The translations under genes were made by a program, and so were the position numbers. A DNA stretch of 46,639 nucleotides from Clostridia bacterium (GTDB lineage Bacteria > Bacillota > Clostridia > Oscillospirales > CAG-382), in assembly GCA_017466805.1 (NCBI GenBank), contig JAFTTN010000003.1, forward strand, positions 1 to 46,639, read 5' to 3'. This document shows positions 31,352 to 39,802 of this stretch, piece after piece. Position 1 is the first letter of the stretch. Every line of letters starts with the position of its first letter. The notes beneath the pieces are model-generated. The model had not been told where the DNA came from, did not search any database, and was given only the letters and a program-made list of their open reading frames with translations.

Positions 31352-33549
31352 ACCTAAGTATCGAAAAAATAGAAATATCCTCGTTCGGTAAGTTAAAAAA
31401 CGCGTGTGTCACCGCGCAAAAGGGTATTAATATCCTTTCGGCGCCCAACGAAAGCGGCAAAAGCACGCTTGCGGCGTTTATAAAGTTCGTTTTCTACGGC
31501 TTTGTGGGCGGCAGAATGCAATCGATTTCCGAAAACGAAAAAAAGCTGTATACTCCTTGGGGCGCCGAGCTTTGCGAGGGTAGTATAACCTTTATTGCCG
31601 ACGGAGTAAAATACACCGTGCGCCGCCGCGCGCTTGCATCGGGCAAGGAAACGGTGGAAACGGTCAACTATGCCACCGGCAGACCCGAATTTGTCGGCGA
31701 GGTACCCGGCGAGGTATTTTTCGGCGTTTCGGAGGAGGTGTTCGTAAGAACGCTGTTCTTCCGTCAGCTTACCGTGCCGCAAAGCAAGGACGAAATTCTT
31801 GCCGACAGGTTGCGCAATATTGCAATAAGCGCCGACGAGCAGGTTAGCACCAAAAAAGCGGTGGCAAGGCTTAATGAATGCAAAAACGAGCTGAAGGGCA
31901 GGCTTGGCAGCGGACTTATTCCAAAAGCGGAAAAGGAGCGCGACGAGCTCGATACCGCCATAACCGAAGCGCTTTCGGTCCGCAAGGAAGCCGAGCGCCT
32001 TGGCGGCGAAATAAAAAAGCGTGCCGCAGATATGGCGGTTTGCGCAGAGCAGCTCGATATACTTAACGGCGAGCGCAGAAACATAGAAAAATACGATTCG
32101 CTTACCAAGCTTCGCAATATAAACCGACTTGCTTTAGAAGAAAAAAACGCGCGCGAGGAATACGAGGCGGCATCGGCAGGGCTTAAACAGCGCGACGACG
32201 GCGCGGCGATGGGTGCGCTTTATGCAAAAAACACCGAATACGTTGCAATCTGCCGTGAATGCGAAAAGACCGAACGCGAGCTTAAAGATGCAGAAAGCGC
32301 GCGTGACGCTCTGCTCGAGGAGGCGATGATATCCCCCGAGGATGCGAAAATCGCCGAAAAAACGCTTAAAAGCTCGAAAAAGCTTTCGAAATTGCTGTTT
32401 ATCGCGGCGGCATTGTTGGTTGTTGCGGGTATAATTACCACACTTGCAAGCCCCGAAACGATGGGACTCGGCATAATTATTGCCGTGGCAGGCGTGCTTG
32501 CGGCGGTCGTAGGCGCGGTTATAATGGCAAAGCCGGCAACGCTTGCGCGCGAGCTGGGCTTTGAAACCGCGGCGGATATGGAACGTGCGGTTATCGCACT
32601 GCCCGCGCTCGAGCGCAGTATATCGGATGCCGAGCGCAGAGTAGAGCAGATAGAAAGCGAATATATCGAATGCAAAACTCGCAGAGCGGTGCTCAAGCGC
32701 GAGCTCGACGAGGGTATCGGCAGATATACCGATATTGCCGAGGGCAATTACGAGGAAAGGCTGCAGCTTATTCTTCGGCTTTCGTCCGAAAGCGGCGAAA
32801 AGCTTGCGATTTGGCGCGCAAAAAAGGAAGAGCTCGATAACGCTACAAAGGATATAGACATAAACGCACTTGCCGAGGATGCGCGCGGTGCCGAACCGCC
32901 CGAGCGCGAAAAATCCAAGGTGGATATGGAAATCCGCTTTTACAGCGACAAGCACTATAAGCTTGCCGAGCTCAACCGCGAAGCCGAGCTTAGCTTGGCG
33001 GCGCTCGAGGCGAAAAGCGGTGACCCCGCGGTTTTGGTGGGCAAGCGCGATTCGCTCAACGCCCGCATAGCCGAGCTTAATATAAAGCACAAGGCGTACG
33101 AAAAGGCGGTGAAGGCGATAGAGGATGCCGCCGACTATATGAAGAGTATGGTTGCGCCGCGTATAAGCGAGCGTGCAGACGAATATTTTACCGCCGCGAT
33201 GGGCGGAAAATACACCGCGTTTGAAATCGACACCCGTCTTTCGATGAGCTTTGGCGAGGATATGCGCAGAAGCTGTGAATTTTTGTCGGCGGGCACGCGT
33301 GACAGTGCATACCTTTCGCTGCGCTTGGCGCTTGCCGATATGCTTTTCGGCGGCTGCGGAATGCCGATACTTCTCGACGACGCGTTCGTACGAATGGACG
33401 ATAACCGTCTGCGTATGATTTTGGGCGCGGTAAAGGAAGCGTCGAAAAAGCATCAGATATTTATTTTTACGCACGGCACGCGTGAATCGCTTGCGTTGAA
33501 CGATATCGGCGCGGAATATAGCGAAATAAGCATTAACGAACAAGATTAA
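31348..33549 (+). CDS. SMC-like AAA ATPase, SbcC/YhaN family, with central membrane hairpin
   Basis: 733 residues from GTG at 31348. Walker A is APNESGKST (about 32-40); the C-terminal half-site has the signature FLSAGTRDSAYLSLRLALADMLF and Walker B MPILLDDAFVRMD. Between them are coiled coils interrupted by two hydrophobic helices (about 348-366 and 373-393), a feature of YhaN-type proteins and unlike soluble SbcC. AGGAGGTGA just upstream overlaps the YhaO stop. It should tether the nuclease complex to the membrane. Shorter than SbcC (about 1000 residues). Confidence 0.9.
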   Translation: MNLSIEKIEISSFGKLKNACVTAQKGINILSAPNESGKSTLAAFIKFVFYGFVGGRMQSISENEKKLYTPWGAELCEGSITFIADGVKYTVRRRALASGKETVETVNYATGRPEFVGEVPGEVFFGVSEEVFVRTLFFRQLTVPQSKDEILADRLRNIAISADEQVSTKKAVARLNECKNELKGRLGSGLIPKAEKERDELDTAITEALSVRKEAERLGGEIKKRAADMAVCAEQLDILNGERRNIEKYDSLTKLRNINRLALEEKNAREEYEAASAGLKQRDDGAAMGALYAKNTEYVAICRECEKTERELKDAESARDALLEEAMISPEDAKIAEKTLKSSKKLSKLLFIAAALLVVAGIITTLASPETMGLGIIIAVAGVLAAVVGAVIMAKPATLARELGFETAADMERAVIALPALERSISDAERRVEQIESEYIECKTRRAVLKRELDEGIGRYTDIAEGNYEERLQLILRLSSESGEKLAIWRAKKEELDNATKDIDINALAEDARGAEPPEREKSKVDMEIRFYSDKHYKLAELNREAELSLAALEAKSGDPAVLVGKRDSLNARIAELNIKHKAYEKAVKAIEDAADYMKSMVAPRISERADEYFTAAMGGKYTAFEIDTRLSMSFGEDMRRSCEFLSAGTRDSAYLSLRLALADMLFGGCGMPILLDDAFVRMDDNRLRMILGAVKEASKKHQIFIFTHGTRESLALNDIGAEYSEISINEQD

Positions 33550-33558
33550 AGGTAAAAA

Positions 33559-35640
33559 ATGGCAGTAAAGCTTACGGATAAAACACCGATAAGGTATATA
33601 AAGGGTATCGGCGAAGCAAGATACGCCGCGTTTTCGAAATTGGGTATCGAAACCGCGGGCGACCTTCTTGGCTTTTATCCGCGCGCCTACGAGGAAAGGG
33701 GCAAGGTTATCCCGATATCAAAGGCGCTCGACGGTGAAATCTGCTCGGTGGAAATAACCGTGCGCGAAACCTCGGCTGTGCGTATAATACGCGGTAAATT
33801 AAGCGTTTTCCGCACCATAGTCGAGGACGAAAGCTGTGTTATGGAGCTCGTTTTCTTCAATATGCCGTTTATGGCGAAGTCGCTTACCAAGGGCAGACGC
33901 TTTCGCGCATACGGCAGAATGAAGATAGGGCTGTACGGCAGGGAAATGGTATCGCCAAAGTTAGAGCCGATTTTACCCGGCACACCGTTGCCTTATTACG
34001 TTCCGATATATAAAATCAGTCCGCCGTTAACGCAAAAGGCGGTTTGCTCGGCGGTTAACGAGGTTTTGCCGCTGTGTGAAGGCTTGGCGGAAATATTACC
34101 CGAATCGCTGCGCAGGGATCACGGCTTGCTAAAACGCGGCGAGGCGGTAAGGCTTATGCACCGTCCGACCGATAAGCAAACGCTTGCGCTTGCGCGCAGA
34201 ACGCTTTCGTTCACCGAAATAACCGTGTTCAGACTTGCGCTTGCTTCGATGCGGCGCTCGGTCGAAAAGGGCAATTCATTTGCGTTAACGCTAAAAAACA
34301 GCGGAATAAAGCACTTTTTCGAAGCTCTGCCTTTCGAGCTGACGGGTGCGCAAAAGCGTGCGGTAAAGGAAATTTTTGCCGATTTACAGCGCGAAACACC
34401 GATGGCACGTCTTGTTCAGGGTGACGTTGGAAGCGGTAAAACCGCAGTTGCGGCAAGCGCATTGTATTTGTGCGTAAAAAACGGATTTCAGGCGTGTATG
34501 ATGGCACCCACCGAAATTCTTGCCGCCCAGCACAAAAAAACGCTGGATAAATTTTTGGCTCCCTTCGGCATACGCGTCGAGCTTTTAATATCGGGTATGC
34601 CCGCCGCCGAAAAACGCTGCGTGCGCGAGGGGCTGGCGGACGGAAGCGTGGATATTGCCGTGGGAACCCACGCGCTTATTACCGACAACACGCTGTTTAA
34701 ATCGCTTGCACTTGCCGTTGTCGACGAACAGCATCGGTTTGGCGTAAAGCAAAGAAAGGCGTTGCTCGATAAAAGCGAAAGAGAGGGAAGGCGGGCGCAT
34801 ATGCTGGTTATGTCCGCCACGCCGATACCGCGTTCGCTTTCGCTGATAATCTTCGGCGATCTGGACGTTTCACTGCTCGACGAGCTTCCCCCCGGCAGAC
34901 AAAAGATAGAAACCTATATTGCAACCAAGGACAACAGCCGTGAAATACACGAATTTATAAAGACCGAAATAGCGCAGGGCGGCAGAGCTTATATAGTCTG
35001 CCCGCTTATCGAGGATAGCGAGGAAAACGAAGAGAGCTCGGGCGGGAAGCGCGCTGCGGAGGGCTATTTCAAGGAGCTTTCCGACGGTGTCTTCGAAGGG
35101 ATCCCCATGGGCCTGCTCCACGGAAGAATGAAGCCGAAGGAAAAGGCGGAGGTTATGGCGGATTTCGCAGCGGGCAAAACGAAAATACTCGTTTCGACGA
35201 CGGTTATCGAGGTAGGTGTCGACGTTCCCGAGGCGACTGTTATGGTTATCGAAAACGCCGAATGCTTCGGGCTTTCGCAGCTCCATCAGCTTCGCGGACG
35301 TATCGGGCGGGGAAGCAAGCGCTCGGTTTGTATATTGGTGCGCGGCGGCGGTAACGATGAAAGCGCCGAAAGGCTTGCCGTAATGCGCGATACCTGCGAC
35401 GGCTTTAAGGTTGCCGAGGCGGATTTGGAAAAACGCGGCCCCGGCGATTTCTTCGGCGTAAGGCAAAGCGGTGAATTTTCGTTCGCCTGCGCGGCAATAG
35501 GGGATATATCTCTGCTTTCCGAAACCGAGCATATTGTAAACGCCGTGCTTGCCGACCGCGAAAATATCGAATACGCCGAGCTTTTTAAGGCGGCAGACGT
35601 ATTTCTTGAAAGAAACGAAAGCGGAAAGACTGTTAACTGA
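33559..35640 (+). CDS. recG: ATP-dependent DNA helicase RecG
   Basis: 693 residues. An N-terminal wedge/OB domain (about 1-240; YIKGIGEARYAAFSKLGI, ICSVEITVRET) is followed by a superfamily 2 helicase core: Walker A QGDVGSGKTAVA (about 287-298), DEQHRFGVKQR (motif II, about 388), MSATPIPRSLSL (motif III), and VSTTVIEVGVDVPEA with QLRGRIGRG (motifs V-VI). RecG reverses stalled forks and branch-migrates Holliday junctions. It lies 9 bp behind the YhaN-like gene and 1 bp ahead of dusB. Confidence 0.96.
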   Translation: MAVKLTDKTPIRYIKGIGEARYAAFSKLGIETAGDLLGFYPRAYEERGKVIPISKALDGEICSVEITVRETSAVRIIRGKLSVFRTIVEDESCVMELVFFNMPFMAKSLTKGRRFRAYGRMKIGLYGREMVSPKLEPILPGTPLPYYVPIYKISPPLTQKAVCSAVNEVLPLCEGLAEILPESLRRDHGLLKRGEAVRLMHRPTDKQTLALARRTLSFTEITVFRLALASMRRSVEKGNSFALTLKNSGIKHFFEALPFELTGAQKRAVKEIFADLQRETPMARLVQGDVGSGKTAVAASALYLCVKNGFQACMMAPTEILAAQHKKTLDKFLAPFGIRVELLISGMPAAEKRCVREGLADGSVDIAVGTHALITDNTLFKSLALAVVDEQHRFGVKQRKALLDKSEREGRRAHMLVMSATPIPRSLSLIIFGDLDVSLLDELPPGRQKIETYIATKDNSREIHEFIKTEIAQGGRAYIVCPLIEDSEENEESSGGKRAAEGYFKELSDGVFEGIPMGLLHGRMKPKEKAEVMADFAAGKTKILVSTTVIEVGVDVPEATVMVIENAECFGLSQLHQLRGRIGRGSKRSVCILVRGGGNDESAERLAVMRDTCDGFKVAEADLEKRGPGDFFGVRQSGEFSFACAAIGDISLLSETEHIVNAVLADRENIEYAELFKAADVFLERNESGKTVN

Positions 35641-35641
35641 T

Positions 35642-36595
35642 ATGAAAATAGGAAATATTGAATTCCGCCACGGACTTTTTCTTGCACCGATGGCGGGCAT
35701 AACCGACCACCCGTTCCGCTCGCTTTGTATTAAATGCGGTGCAGAGGGGGTTACCAGCGAGCTGATAAGCGCAAAGGGTGCCTATTACGGCGACAAAAAG
35801 ACCGATAGCTTGGCAAGGGTTTTCCCCGACGAGCGTATTGCCGCGATACAGATTTTCGGGAGCGAGCCCGAAATTATGGCTAACGCCGCAAGGCTTATGA
35901 TGCGCTTTTCGCCGGATTATATCGATATAAATATGGGCTGTCCCGTGCCCAAGCTTTACAAAAACGGCGAGGGCAGTGCGCTTATGCGAAGCCCGAAGCT
36001 TTGCGAAAGAATAGTAAAGGCGGTTTGCTCGGCGGTGGACGTGCCGGTTACCGCAAAGCTCCGCAAGGCGTGTGATGCCGAGCATCCCGAAGCGGCTATC
36101 GAGGTTGCGCTTGCCTGCGAGTCGGGCGGCGCGAGCGCGGTTTTCGTTCACGGCAGAACGCGTGAGCAGATGTATTCCGGCGTTGCCGACAGGGAAATAA
36201 TAAAAAAGGTAAAGCAAAGCGTTAAGATTGCGGTTATAGGCAACGGCGACGTTGCATCCTATGCCGATTTTGTAAGAATGAAGGAAGAAACCGGCTGCGA
36301 CGGCGTTATGGTCGGCAGGGGGGCATACGGCTCACCCTGGGTTTTTTCGGAAATCAAGGCAGGCTTGGAGGGGTATGAATATACCGAGCCGAGCAACGCC
36401 GAAAAGCGTGAGCTTTTAACCGAGCAGCTCGATATGGTCATTGCCGAAAAGGGTTTAAACGGAATACGCGAATTCCGCCACCATATTTTGCAGTATTGCA
36501 AAGGCTTTTCGGGCAGCGCAAGGATGCGCCGCGATATTTCGCTTATTACGAGCAGAGCGGCGGCAGAGGATGCAATAAGGTTTATATTCGGTTAA
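35642..36595 (+). CDS. dusB: tRNA-dihydrouridine synthase, DusB/NifR3 family
   Basis: 317 residues from ATG at 35642, one base after the recG stop; an earlier in-frame ATG at 35549 is inside recG. FMN-dependent enzyme that reduces uridines in tRNA. Motifs: LAPMAGITDHPFRSL, YIDINMGCPVPKLYKNGEGSAL with the catalytic Cys, VHGRTREQMYSG, VIGNGDV, and VGRGAYGSPWVF (phosphate-binding). Last gene of the pgeF-yhaO-yhaN-recG-dusB run. Confidence 0.95.
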   Translation: MKIGNIEFRHGLFLAPMAGITDHPFRSLCIKCGAEGVTSELISAKGAYYGDKKTDSLARVFPDERIAAIQIFGSEPEIMANAARLMMRFSPDYIDINMGCPVPKLYKNGEGSALMRSPKLCERIVKAVCSAVDVPVTAKLRKACDAEHPEAAIEVALACESGGASAVFVHGRTREQMYSGVADREIIKKVKQSVKIAVIGNGDVASYADFVRMKEETGCDGVMVGRGAYGSPWVFSEIKAGLEGYEYTEPSNAEKRELLTEQLDMVIAEKGLNGIREFRHHILQYCKGFSGSARMRRDISLITSRAAAEDAIRFIFG

Positions 36596-36597
36596 TA

Positions 36598-36626
36598 TTG
36601 ACATTTTAATGCATTTGTGCAATAAT
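36598..36626 (+). promoter_or_regulatory. Promoter of the CpsBCD module
   Basis: TTGACA (36598-36603), 17-bp spacer, AATAAT (36621-36626): strong -35 and weaker -10, followed by GGAGG before ATG 36670. Confidence 0.6.
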
Positions 36627-36669
36627 AAATCTGTATCAGACTAATTTGTAACGACACGGAGGCGCTTTT

Positions 36670-37401
36670 ATGTCCTTTTCGGACATCCACACACATATTT
36701 TATACGGCGCCGACGACGGTGCGAAAACGCGTGAGGATGCGTTCGCTATAGTAAAGGCGTCGTACGAAAGCGGTACTCGGCTTATATGTGCGACACCGCA
36801 TTTCCACCCCGGCTATTTCGGCGATAACCGCGAACAGATTTTGCATTCGTTCGAGGTTCTGTGCGAGCATTGCTCGAAGAATTATCCCGATTTAAAGCTG
36901 TTTTTGGGCAACGAGCTTTTTTATACCTACGATAGCGTTTCCTGGGTAAAAAACAAGCTGTGTCTGCCTATGGGAAGCACCGAATATATGCTGGTCGAGT
37001 TTTCGGTACACAGCAGTGACGACGAAATTGCCGAAGGCGTGGACAGGCTTTTGAATATCGGATATATTCCGATAATCGCCCACGCCGAAAGATACGGCAG
37101 GCTTAAATGCGGCAGGCTTGCCGCACTGCGCGAAAACGGTGTTTTGGTACAGATGAACACCGAAGCGGTGAACGGTAAACGGCTTGGACTTGGCTATAAT
37201 AAGCGGGTAAAAACACTTTTGACCGAAGGACTTGTCGATTTTATCTCGAGCGACGCGCACGATTTAACAAGACGGCCGCCGCAAATGGATAAAAGCTTTA
37301 AAATTCTTGCAGAAAAATATGGTCACGGTTATGCCGAAAGGCTTTGCCGTACAAACGCGGAAAAGCTGTTTTGCCGCGAAATGACTGCGGAGGATATATA
37401 A
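36670..37401 (+). CDS. CpsB/CapC-family PHP tyrosine-protein phosphatase
   Basis: 243 residues with the PHP metal-binding pattern: DIHTHILYGADDGA at residues 5-18, ATPHFHPG, GNELFYTY, AHAERYG and FISSDAHD near 196-203. Members (CpsB of Streptococcus, YwqE of Bacillus) dephosphorylate the C-terminal tyrosine cluster of the BY-kinase, here two genes downstream. It shares one base with the next gene (TAATG), so translation is coupled. Confidence 0.93.
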   Translation: MSFSDIHTHILYGADDGAKTREDAFAIVKASYESGTRLICATPHFHPGYFGDNREQILHSFEVLCEHCSKNYPDLKLFLGNELFYTYDSVSWVKNKLCLPMGSTEYMLVEFSVHSSDDEIAEGVDRLLNIGYIPIIAHAERYGRLKCGRLAALRENGVLVQMNTEAVNGKRLGLGYNKRVKTLLTEGLVDFISSDAHDLTRRPPQMDKSFKILAEKYGHGYAERLCRTNAEKLFCREMTAEDI

Positions 37402-38195
37402 TGAACAAAATTACTTTAAAAACAATATCGTTCAAGGATCTGTGGAGCGTATTCCGCGGATGCTTCCTTTTCGTGCTTGCCGCGGCGGTGATTTGCACCG
37501 TAGGTATGTACGCCTATGCGAAGATCACCTATACGCCGATATATTCCTCGACGGGAACCCTTTACCTTATTCCCGAATACGAGGAGGGCGAGGAGGTAGA
37601 CCGCAACGATTGGACCTACGATTACACTATCGCAAACGTAATTATCGCCGATGCGACCTACGTTCTTAAAAGCCGCACCGTGCTCGATGCAGTCGGTGAG
37701 GATATAGGAATATCCAACGGCTACGGTGCGCTGAAAAACAGCATAACCATTAAAAACCCCGAGGATACGCGCGTGCTTGAAATAACCGCAACGGCATCCT
37801 CGCCCGAAACCGCAAAGCAAATCGTCGATTCGCTTTGCAAGCACGGTCCTATCGAAACCAACGACGTTTTGCAGTACGATCGTATTCAGGTATACGAGGA
37901 AGGCACCTACAGCAATTGGGCGATAAACCAAATAAGCCTTACCGGATATATAAAATTCGGTATTGTTGCGGGCGCGTTCGTTTACCTTATCTTCCTTGCA
38001 ATGTTCCTTTTCGATAACTATATCCACACCGAAGACGATATCGAGCGTTATCTCGGCTTGAGCGTGCTGGGCGATATTCCCGATGCCGATGCACCCAAGA
38101 AAAAGAGCAAATATGCGCGCTACGGAAACAAAAAGCGTGGAGGAAAGCAGTATTACTCTGCCTCTGCAGATTCAGAGGAAGGAAAGAAGGAGTAA
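37401..38195 (+). CDS. CpsC/CapA-type polysaccharide co-polymerase, kinase modulator
   Basis: 264 residues from ATG at 37401. Two membrane helices (about 22-42 and 186-206) flank an external Wzz-like domain of about 145 residues (TYTPIYSSTGTLYLI; DTRVLEITATASSPETAKQI). After the second helix a cytoplasmic tail has YLGLSVLGDIPDAD and a basic Lys/Tyr end. Wzz/CpsC proteins set polysaccharide chain length and activate the cognate tyrosine kinase through the cytoplasmic tail. The kinase gene starts 2 bp later. Confidence 0.92.
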   Translation: MNKITLKTISFKDLWSVFRGCFLFVLAAAVICTVGMYAYAKITYTPIYSSTGTLYLIPEYEEGEEVDRNDWTYDYTIANVIIADATYVLKSRTVLDAVGEDIGISNGYGALKNSITIKNPEDTRVLEITATASSPETAKQIVDSLCKHGPIETNDVLQYDRIQVYEEGTYSNWAINQISLTGYIKFGIVAGAFVYLIFLAMFLFDNYIHTEDDIERYLGLSVLGDIPDADAPKKKSKYARYGNKKRGGKQYYSASADSEEGKKE

Positions 38196-38197
38196 AT

Positions 38198-38887
38198 ATG
38201 GAAGCTATTAATCTTAGACTACCGGGCGATAACGATTTCTTCACCGAGGAAGCATACAAGGTATTGCGTACCAATCTGCAATTCTGCGGTCAGGACGTTC
38301 GCGTTATCGCGGTTACGAGCTGTAACGAAAACGACGGTAAAACCACCGTTGCTTTGCATATAGCAAAAAGCTTTGCCGAGCTCGATAAGCGCGTGCTTCT
38401 TATCGACGCCGATATGCGTAAATCGGTTATGGCGGGCAGAAATACCAATGCGAAGATGCACAGTGGCTTGAGCGAGGTTTTAACCGGTATGTGCCCGATA
38501 TCGCAATGTCTGTACCCCGTTGCCAAAAACCCGAATATGCATATTCTTTTTGCGGGACAGTATCCCCCAAACCCCGTCGAGCTTTTAAGCGGTAAATATT
38601 TCACCGCGCTTATAAGCGAATGCCGCAAGGTTTACGATTATATCATTCTCGATACACCGCCCTTGGGACAGGTTATCGATGCGGCGGTCGTTGCCGAAAA
38701 GTGCGACGGCGCGGTTATGGTTATCGGTAATTCCAAGGTGCACTACCGTCTTGCACAGGAGGTTGTCGAGCAGATAAAGAAAAGCGGCTGTAAAATGCTC
38801 GGCGTTATCCGCAACAACCGCAAGCAGCTTAACAAAAAGTATTACTACCGCAAATATTACCGCCACGACAGCGGAAAGAAAAAATAA
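38198..38887 (+). CDS. CpsD/CapB-family bacterial tyrosine kinase
   Basis: 229 residues, cytoplasmic BY-kinase half. Walker A SCNENDGKTTVA (about 48-59), Walker A' LLIDADMRKS, Walker B YDYIILDTPPLG. The C-terminus KKYYYRKYYRH carries five tyrosines, the usual autophosphorylation cluster. The EAYKVLRTNLQF near the start is the oligomerisation motif. It needs the CpsC-type protein upstream and is reset by the CpsB phosphatase. No glycosyltransferase or flippase genes follow here, unlike in classical capsule loci; a terminator comes next. Confidence 0.93.
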   Translation: MEAINLRLPGDNDFFTEEAYKVLRTNLQFCGQDVRVIAVTSCNENDGKTTVALHIAKSFAELDKRVLLIDADMRKSVMAGRNTNAKMHSGLSEVLTGMCPISQCLYPVAKNPNMHILFAGQYPPNPVELLSGKYFTALISECRKVYDYIILDTPPLGQVIDAAVVAEKCDGAVMVIGNSKVHYRLAQEVVEQIKKSGCKMLGVIRNNRKQLNKKYYYRKYYRHDSGKKK

Positions 38888-38893
38888 AAAAAC

Positions 38894-38925
38894 TTGGGCA
38901 GAGCAAAAAGCATCTGCCCTTTTTG
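38894..38925 (+). terminator. Terminator after the tyrosine-kinase gene
   Basis: GGGCAGA (38896-38902) pairs with TCTGCCC (38913-38919) around a 10-base loop, then TTTTT. Eleven bases later the next gene starts, so read-through or a hidden promoter must express it. Confidence 0.75.
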
Positions 38926-38935
38926 GAAGTGTATT

Positions 38936-39802
38936 ATGATAAAAGACCGCTCGGGCAATATTTTGTCCCACGACAGCGCGCAGGGAAGCGCACTCGATTT
39001 TCTTTACAACAATTCGTTCGGCAGGCTTGTAACCAAGCTTCTTTGCCGAAAATTCGTTTCGGAGCTCGGCCGCGTTTATATGAATTCCCGTTTTTCGAAG
39101 CGCCGTATAAAAAGGCTTATTAAAGAAAATCAAATCGATATGAGCCAATACGAGCAACGCGAATTTGCTTCGTTTAACGATTTCTTTACCCGCAAGCTCG
39201 CACCCGGAGCAAGAAGCGTTTGTATGGAAGATAGTGCGGTTATCGCACCCGCCGATTCGAAGCTGACTGCATACGATATAGACGAAAACTCGGTTTACCG
39301 TATAAAAGGCTGTGATTACAGTATAAAAACGCTTTTGGGCGGCGATACCGAGCTGGCAAAGGAATTTTACGGCGGAAAAATGCTTGTTTACCGCTTGTCT
39401 GTCGATAATTACCACCGCTATTGCCATATTGATAACGGACGTGAGCTTTCGTATAGGCATATAAAAGGCGTTTACCATACGGTTAACCCTATCGCGCTCG
39501 AAAAATACGACGTTTACGGAAAAAACTGCCGCGAGCTCACTTTAATCGAAACCGAATCCTTCGGCAAGGTTGCGTATATCGAGGTCGGCGCAATGATGGT
39601 TGGGTGGATTAACAATACACATAAAAGCGAATTTGTGCGCGGCGAGGAAAAGGGCTATTTCTCGTTCGGCGGCTCTACTATCGTTTTGCTTTATAAAAGC
39701 GGTGTAATAACGCTCGACGGCGATATTGCCGCAAACAGCCGCGAGGAAATCGAAACTACCGTGCTCTACGGAGAAAGAGTGGGTAAAAGTAATGGAAATT
39801 AG
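38936..39802 (+). CDS. psd: Phosphatidylserine decarboxylase
   Basis: 288 residues from ATG at 38936 with GGAAG upstream; the longer frame from 38894 runs through the terminator and is rejected. The family's FNDFFTRKLAPGAR motif is at about 85, YHRYCHID holds the catalytic His pair, and the self-cleavage site is FSFGGSTIVLL, where the serine becomes the pyruvoyl group (GGST in place of the more common LGST). It makes phosphatidylethanolamine. No phosphatidylserine synthase gene is nearby. Overlaps the next gene by 11 bp. Confidence 0.93.
   Translation: MIKDRSGNILSHDSAQGSALDFLYNNSFGRLVTKLLCRKFVSELGRVYMNSRFSKRRIKRLIKENQIDMSQYEQREFASFNDFFTRKLAPGARSVCMEDSAVIAPADSKLTAYDIDENSVYRIKGCDYSIKTLLGGDTELAKEFYGGKMLVYRLSVDNYHRYCHIDNGRELSYRHIKGVYHTVNPIALEKYDVYGKNCRELTLIETESFGKVAYIEVGAMMVGWINNTHKSEFVRGEEKGYFSFGGSTIVLLYKSGVITLDGDIAANSREEIETTVLYGERVGKSNGN

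Noticed and set aside
32134-33543. A 469-residue open frame opposite the YhaN-like ATPase
   Set aside because: Arg/His/Ala-rich antisense shadow with no start signals; the plus strand carries Walker motifs and coiled coils.
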